Of a DNA stretch of 63,722 nucleotides, positions 8,272 through 17,178 are shown one piece after another; positions within the stretch are counted from its first letter, which is position 1; every line of letters begins with the position of its first letter. The DNA comes from Acidobacteriota bacterium (GTDB taxonomy: Bacteria; Acidobacteriota; UBA6911; RPQK01; JAJDTT01). Location of the stretch: assembly GCA_028874215.1 (NCBI GenBank), contig JAPPLF010000099.1, positions 1-63,722 of the forward strand. Direction: 5' to 3'. Below the pieces are notes generated by a model. It saw only the letters and a list, made by a program, of their open reading frames with translations, ran no database searches and was not told the DNA's origin. Position numbers and translations under genes: made by a program.

Positions 8272-10197
8272 ATGAGAGACTTTCTGGTTGGAACCGCCGG
8301 TCACATCGATCACGGCAAGACCACCCTCCTGAAAGCCTTGACGGGCATCGACGCCGACCGCCTGGAGGAAGAGAAGCGCCGCGGGATCACCATCGACATC
8401 GGCTTCGCCCACCTGTCCCTGGGTCACGTCCGTATCGGGTTCGTCGACGTTCCGGGGCACGAAAGGCTGGTCAAGAACATGCTGGCCGGCATCGGCGGCA
8501 TCGACTTGGCTCTGCTCATCGTCGCCGCCGACGAATCGATCATGCCGCAGACGCTGGAGCATTTTCACATCTGCCGGCTCCTGGACATTCCCGCAGGAAT
8601 CGTCGTCCTCACCAAGTGCGATTCGGTGGAGCCGGAACTTCTGAACCTGGTTCGGGAAGAGATTCGAGCCATGACCCGGGGCAGCTTGCTTGAAAACAGT
8701 CCGGTCATCGCCGTGGACAGCATCTCGGGGAGCGGGCTGGAGCGACTGAAACAGGCCCTGCTCGATCAAGCTCGAGGACCCGGTCGGAATCGTGGCTTCC
8801 GGCAGGAACGATTGATCCGGCTGCCGGTGGACCGGGTCTTCACCAAGCGGGGATTCGGGACGGTGGTGACCGGCACCCTGACCTCGGGAATCATCGAGCA
8901 GGGAGACGCCGTTGCCGTCTATCCTTCCGGAAAGAGGGGCAAGATCCGCCGCGTCGAGATCTTCAACCGCGAGGCTGCCAAGGCGGTGGCGGGCCAGCGG
9001 ACCGCATTGAACCTCTCGGGACTGGGAAAGGACGACCTGAACAGGGGGATGGTCCTTTCGCGGCCCGGAGGTCTTCGGCCGACTCGTTCTCTGGACGCCT
9101 CGATCAGCGTGCTGACGGACGCGCCGCGCCCGCTGAAACGAAAAACTCCAGTCCGATTTCACCACGGAAGTGGACAGTGGCACGGCCATGTGTATCCACT
9201 GGAAGGGAAAGAGGTGGCTCCCGGCCGGCGCGCGATGGTTCAGTTGCGACTCCATCAACCCGCCCTGTGCTGGATTGGAGACCGGTTCATTCTCAGATTG
9301 GACTCTCCGCCCGTCACCGTCGGAGGCGGAGTGGTGTTGGACGACCACCCGCCCCGTCACCGTGCCCGGAATCTCTCCGGAGCGCTGTCGGCATTGAAGG
9401 CGCTTCATTCGGGACTGGAAGCCACCTGCCGCGACACGGACCGGATCCGGCTCGAGTTCCTGGTTCGCTCCAAAGGGGAGCCCGGGATTGACATCGGCGA
9501 GTTGGCCGCCCGGACCGGCGCGCCGCGGAGGCGATTGCTGGAACACCTGCGGGAGCATCGGGATATCGAGCTCGTGCCCCAGGAGCCGTCTCTGGCAGTG
9601 ACGCGGGCAGCCCTGCGAAGTCTGCAGGAATCGATGCTCTCCTACCTGAACGATTTCCACTCTCGAAACCCGCTGGCCGCGGGCGTCTCCAGGGAAGAGC
9701 TTCGAAACCGGTTCCTGAGGTCCTCCAGTATCGACTACTTCCAGTTCCTGCTGCAGCGGCTGGAGCAGCGGGAACTGATCCGCATCGACCGCTCGATCGT
9801 CATGCGGCGAGATTGGGCGCCCCGCCTGAATCCGGCTCAGGAGGGAGTGCGGCGGTCCATTCTGGATGCTCTCCGGAGAAGTTTTCCCCGGCCTCCGAAC
9901 CTGACGGAGCTGAAGCAGCGGCTGCACCACCCGCCGTCCCGGACCGAAGAGGTCTGTTTCTTCCTGATCCAACAAGGTGATCTGGTCCGGGTCGGCGGGG
10001 AATTCGTCTTGACCCCGTTTCAAATCGACCGTCTCAAAAACGAACTCACGATCAAGTTCTCTCCCGGCCAATCGTTTTCGGTCCCCGAGTTCAAGGACTC
10101 CCTGGGGATCAGCCGCAAGTACGCCATCCCGTTTCTCGAGTACCTGGACCGGGAGGGAGTCACCCGGCGCCAGGGAGACGGAAGAGTCGTTCTTTAA
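8272..10197 (+). CDS. selB: Selenocysteine-specific elongation factor SelB
   Basis: Delivers selenocysteyl-tRNA-Sec to UGA codons marked by a SECIS element. The 641-residue protein opens with [19 protein letters not shown] (P-loop at residues 10-17) followed by the effector stretch [19 protein letters not shown], and TKCD as the G4 motif. [14 protein letters not shown] marks domain II, and the C-terminal third has the winged-helix repeats of SelB. The open frame extends nearly 500 bases upstream, but ATG 8272 matches the family start exactly. No selA, selD, tRNA-Sec or in-frame UGA gene is visible in this window, and the glutathione peroxidase at 55472 uses cysteine. It is flanked by the 60-bp direct repeats at 8084 and 10201. 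Confidence 0.95.
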   Translation: MRDFLVGTAGHIDHGKTTLLKALTGIDADRLEEEKRRGITIDIGFAHLSLGHVRIGFVDVPGHERLVKNMLAGIGGIDLALLIVAADESIMPQTLEHFHICRLLDIPAGIVVLTKCDSVEPELLNLVREEIRAMTRGSLLENSPVIAVDSISGSGLERLKQALLDQARGPGRNRGFRQERLIRLPVDRVFTKRGFGTVVTGTLTSGIIEQGDAVAVYPSGKRGKIRRVEIFNREAAKAVAGQRTALNLSGLGKDDLNRGMVLSRPGGLRPTRSLDASISVLTDAPRPLKRKTPVRFHHGSGQWHGHVYPLEGKEVAPGRRAMVQLRLHQPALCWIGDRFILRLDSPPVTVGGGVVLDDHPPRHRARNLSGALSALKALHSGLEATCRDTDRIRLEFLVRSKGEPGIDIGELAARTGAPRRRLLEHLREHRDIELVPQEPSLAVTRAALRSLQESMLSYLNDFHSRNPLAAGVSREELRNRFLRSSSIDYFQFLLQRLEQRELIRIDRSIVMRRDWAPRLNPAQEGVRRSILDALRRSFPRPPNLTELKQRLHHPPSRTEEVCFFLIQQGDLVRVGGEFVLTPFQIDRLKNELTIKFSPGQSFSVPEFKDSLGISRKYAIPFLEYLDREGVTRRQGDGRVVL

Positions 10198-10522
10198 CCA
10201 CCCGTGGCAAAAGCCGGCACGGCATTCGACCGTCCCTGCACAGGCGCGGACTGCGTTGCTGCAGGTCTGCGTTAAATCCCTCCTGAACCGGAGCTGAGCC
10301 TCATTTCTCACCCGGCGCAAAAAGTTCATAGACTGAAATTGTGCACAGTGCAACGGTAAGGATGTGGCCGCAGACTTGTCGAACCGGGCGGCACCGAACT
10401 TCCCGCCCGCACAACTCCCAAGACGCACGGACTCGATGTTCCGCCGCGTTACGGGCCAGGTGCGGGTCTGGAGGTCCCGGGCTGCCCATGGTCAAAAGGT
10501 AAAGACGAAAAAGGAGAATCCA
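10198..10522. other. 325-base gene-free stretch after selB
   Basis: It holds the second copy of the 60-bp repeat (10201-10260). Beyond that I see only an A-rich ribosome site (AAGGAG at 10511) for the next gene. I searched both strands for a tRNA-Sec because selC often sits near selB. A GGTTCGAC motif occurs on the minus strand, but its flanks do not form a T stem, so no tRNA is called. Confidence 0.6.
10201..10260 (+). repeat. 60-bp direct repeat downstream of selB (family B)
   Basis: Partner of 8084-8143, starting three bases after the selB stop codon. It begins CCCGTGGCAAAAG and ends TGCGTTGCT. Its beginning resembles the 4250 and 63664 copies, its second half does not. Confidence 0.65.
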
Positions 10523-11221
10523 ATGAAATTCAGGATGAATTCCATTTTCACGGTCTGCATCATTGTGTCTCTCGCCTTGGCCTCCGGCGCCACCGGCCTC
10601 GCTCAGGACACTTTCCAGGTCACAGTCCACAACCTGACCGGGAGTCAACTCATCACCCCGCCTTTGGTCGTGGTGCATGATTCCTCCACCTCCCTCTTCA
10701 CGGTCGGACAGCCCGCAAGCGCCGAATTGGCGACGCTGGCGGAAGAGGGAAACCCCATGCCGCTGATGGAAGCCGCGATGGGAATGGAGGGAGTATTCGA
10801 TACCGGAGTGGCCTTCGGTCCCGGAGACCCGCCGGTCATTCCCCCCGGCGAGTCCGCCAGCGTGATGGTGGAGGCCACGCCCCAGTACAAGTGGCTTTCG
10901 GTCGTGGGCATGCTGGCGACGACCAATGATTCATTCTTTGCAGTCAGCAGAGTGGAGCTTCCGGTGCGAGTGGCTTTCTACTTCCTCGGGCCCCGCTCCT
11001 TGACGGTGAGCGCCCCGGCCTACGATGCAGGAAGCGAGGCAAACTCCGAGTCGTGTGACTTCATTCCCGGCCCTCCCTGTGGAAATCACGTCCACGATCC
11101 GGCCGAGGCCGAAGGCTTCGTTCATATCAGCAACGGGGTTCACGGAGCCGGCGACGTCAATGCCGCCGATGCCGACTGGCGCAATCCCGTAGCCCGAGTG
11201 ACGATCACCCGGGTCGATTGA
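10523..11221 (+). CDS. Secreted spondin-N domain protein
   Basis: A 232-residue exported protein: signal peptide with hydrophobic core FTVCIIVSLALASG and likely cleavage near GLAQD (about residue 28), then a spondin N-terminal-like domain. Family features are FQVTVHNLTG at its start, PLVVVHDSS, LATLAEEGNP, IPPGESASV and a segment on fluctuations in state, LSVVGMLATTND. Such domains in bacteria are extracellular adhesion-like modules of unknown ligand. The start is set by ribosome site AAGGAG seven bases before the ATG. A strong hairpin follows the stop, so it is probably a single-gene transcript. Confidence 0.8.
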   Translation: MKFRMNSIFTVCIIVSLALASGATGLAQDTFQVTVHNLTGSQLITPPLVVVHDSSTSLFTVGQPASAELATLAEEGNPMPLMEAAMGMEGVFDTGVAFGPGDPPVIPPGESASVMVEATPQYKWLSVVGMLATTNDSFFAVSRVELPVRVAFYFLGPRSLTVSAPAYDAGSEANSESCDFIPGPPCGNHVHDPAEAEGFVHISNGVHGAGDVNAADADWRNPVARVTITRVD

Positions 11222-11256
11222 AACGCCTGACGGCGGCGGAATGATTCCGCGCTCAC

Positions 11257-11288
11257 GACAGGGGCCGGCCCATTCGCCGGCCCCTGTC
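11257..11288 (+). terminator. Strong GC hairpin after the spondin-domain gene
   Basis: GACAGGGGCCGGC, six-base loop CCATTC, GCCGGCCCCTGTC: a perfect 13-bp stem 36 bases after the stop codon. Only TTCCC follows, so the U tract is weak. The position and the stem length still favour a terminator. Confidence 0.65.
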
Positions 11289-11382
11289 TTCCCATGAGAA
11301 GAGAATTGAACATGGAAGCCCTCCGGGATAGCCTGGACCGCGAAAGGGGCGGCGAGTCTCCTTCTTCAACGGAGGTTTGGAC

Positions 11383-12864
11383 ATGAGAACAGGCAGGTTG
11401 GCGGCAGCGGCGGTTTCGCTGGGACTTTCAATGGTGGAGGCTTCGCCCGCCGGGCAGGACAAACCGGAAGGGCCCATCGATATCGGTTCCCGCCTGGAAC
11501 TGTTCGTCGACGACTTCCTCATCGAATCCATGGACGGGCTGGAACTTCGACTGCAGCGCCCGCGGTCCGCCGGGAAAATCGTGGTCTTCGACCGGCCCTG
11601 GGAAGGCACCACCAGCGTCTACCACACCGTCTTCAAGGATGGAGACGGCTATCGCCTCTACTACCGGGGCAGCAGCGCTGCGGACTATGCCGACGAGGCC
11701 CAGTTGAGTCCGGAGGAAAAGATCGTCCCCAACCACGAATCGGTGACCTGCATGCTGGAGAGCCGGGATGGGATCGAGTGGACCCGGCCCTCTCTGGGCC
11801 TGGTCGAGTTCCAGGGATCCACCGACAACAACATCGTCTGGAAAGGAATGGCATCCTGCTGCTTCGCTCCGTTCAAGGACGACAATCCCGATGCTCCCCC
11901 CGAGGAACGCTATAAGGCATTGGGCAACGCGGGACCCGGATGGCCCAATCACGTCCTGAAGGCGTTCGTCTCGGCGGATGGAAAGCAGTGGCGTCTCGCC
12001 AGCGAGGAGGCGGCCATCAGCGACGGCAAGTTCGACTCGCTGAACGTCCCGTTCTGGGACCCGGTCCGTCGCCGGTACGGGGCCGTGTACCGCGACTCCG
12101 ACGGAGTCCGCAGCGTCAAGTTCGCCACCTCCAAAGACTTTCTCAATTGGACTCCGGGAACCTGGGCCGACTACGGCGGCACTCCACGCGAGCACCTTTA
12201 CACGAACGGGACACAGCCCTATTTTCGCGCGCCCCACATCCTGATCGCGCTCCCCAAGAGGTTCGTCCCCTGGAGGACGTACCATTCCACCATGCCCACC
12301 GCCGGAGTCTCGGAAGCGGTCTTCATGAGCAGCCGCGACGGCATTCACTGGGACCGGCGTTTCATGGAGGCGTTCATCCGCCCGGGCCGGGATCCCCGGA
12401 ACTGGGTTCACCGGACCAATATGCCCTCCGCCGGCGTGGTTGCCACTTCCGATGACGAGATGTCCCTCTACGTGTCGCGCCACTACACCTTTCCCAGCGC
12501 CCACCTGGAGCGGATGGTGCTGAGGACCGACGGCTACGTCTCCATCCACGCCGGCCATGAGGGGGGAGAATGGGTCAGTCGTCCTCTGATCTTCGAGGGC
12601 GGAAATCTGGTTCTGAACCTTGCCACCTCCGCGGCGGGCAGCATTCGCCTGGAGGTGCAGGATACGAAGGGCCTTCCACTCCCCGGGTTCGCGCTGGAGG
12701 AATCGCCCCTGATCTGGGGGGATGAGATCGAGCACACGGTGAGGTGGAAACGCAAGTATGGCCGGCCGGCCTCGGACCAGCCCCTGAAGAGGATCGCCGG
12801 CAAACCGGTTCGGCTCAGGTTCGTCATGAAGGACGCGGACCTCTACTCCCTCAGGTTCAGGTAG
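11383..12864 (+). CDS. Secreted glycosidase-like protein (beta-propeller fold likely)
   Basis: A 493-residue exported protein with a short signal peptide (LAAAAVSLGLSMVEA). It opens the mature part with RLELFVDDFLIE, a phrase typical of a family of bacterial secreted proteins related to GH32/GH43-like five-bladed propellers. Repeated aromatic and Asp motifs such as DGDGYRLYYRG, SRDGIEWTRP and SSRDGIHWDR suggest blades. A C-terminal beta domain carries LRLEVQD-type strands. Substrate is unknown and no catalytic triad can be assigned with certainty. The start ATG is seven bases after GGAGG. The next gene begins 11 bases downstream, so the two are likely one operon. Confidence 0.65.
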   Translation: MRTGRLAAAAVSLGLSMVEASPAGQDKPEGPIDIGSRLELFVDDFLIESMDGLELRLQRPRSAGKIVVFDRPWEGTTSVYHTVFKDGDGYRLYYRGSSAADYADEAQLSPEEKIVPNHESVTCMLESRDGIEWTRPSLGLVEFQGSTDNNIVWKGMASCCFAPFKDDNPDAPPEERYKALGNAGPGWPNHVLKAFVSADGKQWRLASEEAAISDGKFDSLNVPFWDPVRRRYGAVYRDSDGVRSVKFATSKDFLNWTPGTWADYGGTPREHLYTNGTQPYFRAPHILIALPKRFVPWRTYHSTMPTAGVSEAVFMSSRDGIHWDRRFMEAFIRPGRDPRNWVHRTNMPSAGVVATSDDEMSLYVSRHYTFPSAHLERMVLRTDGYVSIHAGHEGGEWVSRPLIFEGGNLVLNLATSAAGSIRLEVQDTKGLPLPGFALEESPLIWGDEIEHTVRWKRKYGRPASDQPLKRIAGKPVRLRFVMKDADLYSLRFR

Positions 12865-12875
12865 CTGGAGTCCCG

Positions 12876-14195
12876 GTGAGTGTAGAAACCAGGGACAGCC
12901 GCCGCCGCTTCAGCCGGCTGCTGGCGGGCATTCTGGCATTCGGCTGCCTTGGCGCCTCCCCCAACTCCCTGCGCATTGCCCGGCCGGAGGAATCCGCAAA
13001 TCCCGGCTCGGCCGCGGACCAGTTGCGCCGATCCACCGAAACGGTCCTGGCCAGAGTCAGCGCGATTCGCAACCTTCCCGCCACAGGCTCCGTCGACGTC
13101 GGGCTCCGAAGCCGCAACGAGATTCGCCGCTACGTCCTCGCCCGAATGGCTGAAGAGTATCCGCCCGAGGAACTCGATCTCGACCGGCGCCTTCTGGTGA
13201 AGCTGGCCCTGATACCGGAGTCTCTGGACTATCGCAGGACCCTGGTGCGACTGCTCACCGAACAGGTGGCCGGTTACTACGACCCCAAGGCCCGGACCCT
13301 GCATGTCGCCGACTGGGTGCCGGTCCAGGAACAGCTCCCGGTGATGGCCCATGAGTTGGCCCATGCGCTCCAAGATCAGCACTTCGATCTGGACAAGCTG
13401 CTGGAGGGCGTCGAAGGGAACGAAGACACCACCCAAGCCCATGTCGCCGTGGTGGAGGGAGAGGGCCTGGGACTCATGTTGGAATACGTTCTGGAACCCG
13501 CGGGAATGAGCTTCCTGGACATTCCGGACATCGTCCAGATGCAAAAGGACCAGATGGCGAACGCCAGCCAGAGCTATGACGTCTTTCGGACGGTTCCCGC
13601 CTTTTTCCGGGAGGCGCTGCTCTTTCCCTACGTCCAGGGGGCGCGATTCCTTCAACACTACGTCAGGCGCCACGGTTGGCCGGGTGTGGACCGGCTTTAC
13701 GCCGACCTGCCCCGGTCCACGGAACAGATTCTCCATCCGGAAAAGTACGAGTCCCCGAAGGATGAACCGACTCATGTGGAACCCCCGCCGCTTCCCGCCG
13801 GCCTCGGGGGGCGCTGGGAGCGGATCTACCGGAACGTCCTGGGAGAATTCATGTTCCGGCTGATCCTGGACCAGTTCCTGGAAGCGGATCCGGCCCGGGG
13901 CGCCGCCGCCGGCTGGGACGGCGACTCGGTCCAGCTTTTTGAGGGCGCCGAAGGAGAGTTGGCGCTTTGGATCCGTTCGGTCTGGGACACCGAACAGGAC
14001 GCCGCCGAGTTCGTCGAGGCCTACGAAGACCTCATCCGGCTCAAGTACGGTCCGGCCGGTCCGCGGGAGGACCCCGACGGGGCGCCCGCGCGCCGTCTCT
14101 GGAGAACGGAAACCGACGTCCTGATTCTGGAGCGGGCCGGTCTGCGTGTCGACCTGCTGGAAGCCACCTTGCAGGGTCCAAGCGGCCATCCGTGA
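12876..14195 (+). CDS. Secreted zinc metalloprotease-like protein (HExxH)
   Basis: A 439-residue protein with an N-terminal hydrophobic export segment (LLAGILAFGCLGA) after a basic RRRFSR stretch. The key motif is MAHELAHALQDQHFDL near residues 158-172, containing the HExxH zinc-binding helix, followed about 25-35 residues later by acidic residues in VVEGEGLG that could supply the third ligand. The rest is helix-rich and not assigned to a named family. The start is probably GTG at 12876, 11 bases after the preceding stop. Frames further upstream overlap the previous gene. A Cys in FGCLGA could make it a lipoprotein, but the lipobox is imperfect. Confidence 0.7.
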   Translation: MSVETRDSRRRFSRLLAGILAFGCLGASPNSLRIARPEESANPGSAADQLRRSTETVLARVSAIRNLPATGSVDVGLRSRNEIRRYVLARMAEEYPPEELDLDRRLLVKLALIPESLDYRRTLVRLLTEQVAGYYDPKARTLHVADWVPVQEQLPVMAHELAHALQDQHFDLDKLLEGVEGNEDTTQAHVAVVEGEGLGLMLEYVLEPAGMSFLDIPDIVQMQKDQMANASQSYDVFRTVPAFFREALLFPYVQGARFLQHYVRRHGWPGVDRLYADLPRSTEQILHPEKYESPKDEPTHVEPPPLPAGLGGRWERIYRNVLGEFMFRLILDQFLEADPARGAAAGWDGDSVQLFEGAEGELALWIRSVWDTEQDAAEFVEAYEDLIRLKYGPAGPREDPDGAPARRLWRTETDVLILERAGLRVDLLEATLQGPSGHP

Positions 14196-14207
14196 GCGGC
14201 CGGCGAT

Positions 14208-14253
14208 TTGACAGTGTGGGAGCCGGAGGATTAAGATTCGGTCATCGAATCTT
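14208..14253 (+). promoter_or_regulatory. tatA promoter with overlapping palindrome
   Basis: TTGACA (14208-14213), 18 bases, TAAGAT (14232-14237). A perfect inverted repeat AAGATTCG-GTCAT-CGAATCTT (14233-14253) begins inside the -10 box and covers the likely start site, as expected for a repressor operator. The same palindrome followed by GATTTTGG could instead act as a weak terminator for the metalloprotease gene. Confidence 0.55.
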
Positions 14254-14282
14254 GATTTTGGATATCTGAGAGGTCACCGGCA

Positions 14283-14453
14283 ATGGGTGGTTTGGGTGTT
14301 ACGGAACTCGTCATCATTCTCATTATCGTGGTCGTGATCTTCGGCGCCAGCCGCCTTCCCCAACTGGGGAAAGGACTGGGTCAAGGAATCCGGAATTTCA
14401 AGGATTCCATAAGGGCCTCCCAGGAAAAAGGGATCGAGAAGAAAACGGAATAG
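14283..14453 (+). CDS. tatA: Sec-independent translocase protein TatA/E
   Basis: A 56-residue protein: a short N-terminus, one membrane helix (about residues 5-21, [14 protein letters not shown]), the hinge and amphipathic helix [20 protein letters not shown], then a charged tail ending KKTE. This is the standard TatA/TatE layout. TatA multimers form the pore-like unit that moves folded proteins across the inner membrane. No tatB or tatC is adjacent. A candidate Tat substrate (RREMIRTAA signal) is encoded at 52740. Confidence 0.93.
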   Translation: MGGLGVTELVIILIIVVVIFGASRLPQLGKGLGQGIRNFKDSIRASQEKGIEKKTE

Positions 14454-14505
14454 TCCCGGCGCCCGGTTCCGGAGCCGTCCCCCCTTTTGCGACACGCAGC
14501 CATTG

Positions 14506-14590
14506 GGAGGGGCGATTTCCAATCGCCCGTCTTTCTATTGCCGGTCCGCCCACGCTCGAAGATTCGGCGGTTTGGAAACCGCCGCCCCAA
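14506..14590. repeat. Palindromic repeat family A between convergent genes
   Basis: GGCGATTTCCAATCGCC (14511-14527) and GGCGGTTTGGAAACCGCC (about 14566-14583) form two hairpins 38 bases apart. It lies between the stops of tatA and cutA, where a bidirectional terminator would be expected. Confidence 0.85.
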
Positions 14591-14605
14591 GGAGGGACTT
14601 CCGTT

Positions 14606-14923
14606 CTAACCGGTTTCGGCAACGACCCAGTCCAGATAGGGCCTGCTCCCCTCCTGAACCGGCCAACAAAGGATTTCCGGGACATCGTAGGGGTGGAGTT
14701 CCCCGATCCGCTCCATCAATTCCCGCAGCTGGCCGTCCCGGGTCTTGATCACCAGCAGGAGTTCGGCGTCCTCCTCGATCCGGCCCTCCCACTTGTAAAC
14801 CGAGGTCACGTTCTCGATAATATTCACGCAGGCGGCGAGACGGTCCTCAACCAGCCTCCGGGCCAGTCTTCGGGCGGCGTCGGCGCTGTCGATGGTGCAA
14901 AAGACGATTCGGACCGGTGTCAT
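14606..14923 (-). CDS. cutA: Divalent-cation tolerance protein CutA
   Basis: A 105-residue CutA1 protein with the family pattern AACVNII, SVYKWEG-IEEDAELLLVIKT and HPYDVPEIL. CutA forms a PII-like trimer. Its role in copper tolerance was described in E. coli but the general function is unsettled. The start ATG 14923 has a strong ribosome site (GGAGGAACCT). The longer open frame upstream overlaps the divergent ftsB-like gene and is not used. Confidence 0.93.
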   Translation of the reverse strand: MTPVRIVFCTIDSADAARRLARRLVEDRLAACVNIIENVTSVYKWEGRIEEDAELLLVIKTRDGQLRELMERIGELHPYDVPEILCWPVQEGSRPYLDWVVAETG

Positions 14924-14936
14924 AGGTTCCTCCTCT

Positions 14937-15269
14937 ATGGCTATCAGTCGCAAGGCACGACGGGAAACCTTCTGGATCCTGCTCTTGGCGGCCTGCTTCT
15001 TCCTCACCTACATCCTGATCTTCGCCGAAGGGGGCTACCTGGAGTTCCGCAAGGCCCGGGGCGAGTTGCAGCAACTCCTGATGGAAAACCAGGAGCTGCG
15101 CCAGCAGCAGCAACTCTACCGGGAGCAGATCCGGAAGCTGCGCGAAGACCCCGACGAAGTCGAACGCATCGCCCGGGACCGTCACGGCTACGCCAAGCCG
15201 GGCGACATCATCGTCAACCTGCCCGGCCGGACCGATTCGCCTCCAGGCCGCGATCCAGGAAGTCGATAA
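14937..15269 (+). CDS. FtsB/DivIC-like septum initiator protein
   Basis: A 110-residue bitopic protein: basic N-terminus, one membrane helix (about residues 12-31, FWILLLAACFFLTYILIF), then a coiled coil (ELQQLLMENQELRQQQQLYREQIRKL) and the family signature DPDEVERIARDRHGYAKPGDII. This is the DivIC/FtsB family, which joins FtsL and FtsQ/DivIB in the divisome. Its ATG is 13 bases from the divergent cutA start. A TAGGTT eight bases upstream could serve a near-leaderless transcript. Its 3' end overlaps the convergent dsbD by 56 bases. Confidence 0.85.
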   Translation: MAISRKARRETFWILLLAACFFLTYILIFAEGGYLEFRKARGELQQLLMENQELRQQQQLYREQIRKLREDPDEVERIARDRHGYAKPGDIIVNLPGRTDSPPGRDPGSR

Positions 15270-17178
15270 ACTCCTCCGGGTTCCGGGTCAACCCCGGAAA
15301 AGTGGCCACCACCTCGTTTTCCGGCGACAGCACCACGTAGAACGGAAGCGCGATGGTCCCGAAGCGCTCCTGCTCGAGACGCATGTTCTCGGCATGCTCC
15401 GGACCCGTGCCGTCGGTGTACAAACGGACCAGAAGATACTGGCGAAATCTCTCTTGAACCTGGGGCAGGGTAAAGACGTTCGCCTCCATCCAGCGGCAAT
15501 TGGTGCAGGTGTAGCCGGTAAAATCGATGAAGACCGGCTTGCCCGACTCCCGCGCCCCGGCCAGACCGGACTCATAGTCGTCGATCCAATCCAGTTCTTC
15601 GCCGGCGCCTTGCCCAAGGGAACCCACGACGGACGCCGGATTCCCGTAGTCGCGAGGAGGCAGGAACGCGTCCAACTCTCCCAACGGGAACCCGATGAGT
15701 CCCCGGATCAGATGAATCGATATGGCGGCGAAGAAGACCGCGAAGAAAGCCCGCGAAACTCCGATGGATTCGGTCGCCTGTTCGTGGGGAAAGCGAAACC
15801 AGCCCAGGAGATAGAAAAGGATCATCACCGAAATGGCCAGCCAGATGGCGATGAGGCCCGGCCGGGTCAGGAGTTCCCACTGGTAGACCAGATCCACGTT
15901 GCTGAGGAACTTGAAGGCGAAGGCGACCTCCAGGAAACCCATGGTGATCTTGACCGAGTTCAGCCAGTTTCCGCTTCGGGGCAGCGATTTGAGCCAGGAC
16001 GGGAACAACGCCAACAGGAAGAAAGGCGAGGAGAAGACCACCGCAAAGGCAGTCACGCCCAATAGCGACCAGAGCCAGTCCCCCTGAATGGCGGCGACCA
16101 TCAGCGTTCCCACGAAGGGGACGGTGCAGGTGAAGGACACCAGCGAAAACGTCAGAGCCATGAGCAGGATCCCGGCGATCCCCCCCGTGGCCGATGCCTT
16201 CCGGTCCAACGCGGTGGTCCAACTGGCGGGGAGGCGAAGCTCCAGCACTTCGAACAGGCTCAGGGCGAAGGCGATGAAGATCGCGGCGATCAGGAGATTG
16301 ATGCCCGGATTCGCCGCCAGGCGGTTGATGCCGCCCGATCCGAAGAGGAAAGTGAGGCCGAAGCCCAGCAGCGTAAAGGTCAGGATGATCCCCAGGGAAT
16401 AGAGGGAGGCGTCGCGGAGGGCCTGGCCGCGCGTCACGGCCTGACGTTTGGTGAAGTAGGAGACGGTGATGGGGATCATGGGGAAAACGCACGGCGTCAG
16501 GAGCGCCAGCGCTCCCATGCCCATGGCGAAGGCGATGTAGCCCAGCGTCTCCACCGGAATACCGCCCGAGTCTCCGGCGGCTGCCGGGGCACCCGAAGCG
16601 GCGCCGGGAGGCTCTTCCTGGACGGCCGGGGACGGAGCGGGCTCCGCTTCCTGGGTATCAGCCGGCGGACTCCCGGCGGGGGCCCGAGCCTCCGAAACCC
16701 GCACGGCGGCTTCGAAAACCTTGGTCTGGGGCGGCAGGCAGAGGGTATCGCTGCAGACCATGAAGCGAACCTTGACTCCGAGCGTTTCTGCACCCGGCCC
16801 GGTCGAGGAACGCACTCGAACCGGTACGCCAAAGTCCACCTGTTCCTCGAAGTACTCGGTATCGATATCGAAACTGGGATCGTAGGCGACGATGGGGGTC
16901 GGCTGGGTCACGGGACCGGCGGCCTCGAATCCCGACTCCTTCACGACGGTCACTGTGGTCTTGACCGGTGGAGGAGGCTGGTTGAGCGAGTAGATATGCC
17001 ACCCCGGCGCCAACTCGGCGCGCAGCTTTGCCTCGAAGACCTCCCCGGCGGGAACCTCAGCCGAATCCACCAGCAGTTCGAACCGAACCTGGTCTTGAGC
17101 TTGTACCGGCAGAATCAGGAGCATCCAGATCCAGCCGGCCCCACACACCCTCACAATCCGTCGAATCGCAATTTTCAC
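15214..17178 (-). CDS. dsbD: Thiol:disulfide interchange protein DsbD
   Basis: Inner-membrane electron conduit that passes reducing power from cytoplasmic thioredoxin to periplasmic thiol partners. A signal peptide (WIWMLLILPVQAQ) leads the periplasmic alpha domain with its Cys pair in MVCSDTLCLPP. An Ala/Pro/Glu-rich linker follows, then about eight membrane helices bearing LTPCVFPMIPI and SFTCTVPFVG, then a thioredoxin-like gamma domain with YTCTNCRWME near residue 557. Length 654. The start is GTG 17178, overlapping the pyrC stop as GTGA, which sets the start far inside the longer open frame. Coupling to pyrimidine genes is unusual. Confidence 0.94.
   Translation of the reverse strand: MKIAIRRIVRVCGAGWIWMLLILPVQAQDQVRFELLVDSAEVPAGEVFEAKLRAELAPGWHIYSLNQPPPPVKTTVTVVKESGFEAAGPVTQPTPIVAYDPSFDIDTEYFEEQVDFGVPVRVRSSTGPGAETLGVKVRFMVCSDTLCLPPQTKVFEAAVRVSEARAPAGSPPADTQEAEPAPSPAVQEEPPGAASGAPAAAGDSGGIPVETLGYIAFAMGMGALALLTPCVFPMIPITVSYFTKRQAVTRGQALRDASLYSLGIILTFTLLGFGLTFLFGSGGINRLAANPGINLLIAAIFIAFALSLFEVLELRLPASWTTALDRKASATGGIAGILLMALTFSLVSFTCTVPFVGTLMVAAIQGDWLWSLLGVTAFAVVFSSPFFLLALFPSWLKSLPRSGNWLNSVKITMGFLEVAFAFKFLSNVDLVYQWELLTRPGLIAIWLAISVMILFYLLGWFRFPHEQATESIGVSRAFFAVFFAAISIHLIRGLIGFPLGELDAFLPPRDYGNPASVVGSLGQGAGEELDWIDDYESGLAGARESGKPVFIDFTGYTCTNCRWMEANVFTLPQVQERFRQYLLVRLYTDGTGPEHAENMRLEQERFGTIALPFYVVLSPENEVVATFPGLTRNPEEFIDFLDRGLEANRSGRAG

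Noticed and set aside
8173-10428. 751-residue minus-strand frame across selB
   Set aside because: Antisense shadow of selB caused by G+C-rich third positions. It has low-complexity residues and no domain.
10300-10500. Possible tRNA-Sec near selB
   Set aside because: A GGTTCGAC motif is present on the minus strand, but no T stem, anticodon stem or acceptor pairing can be drawn.
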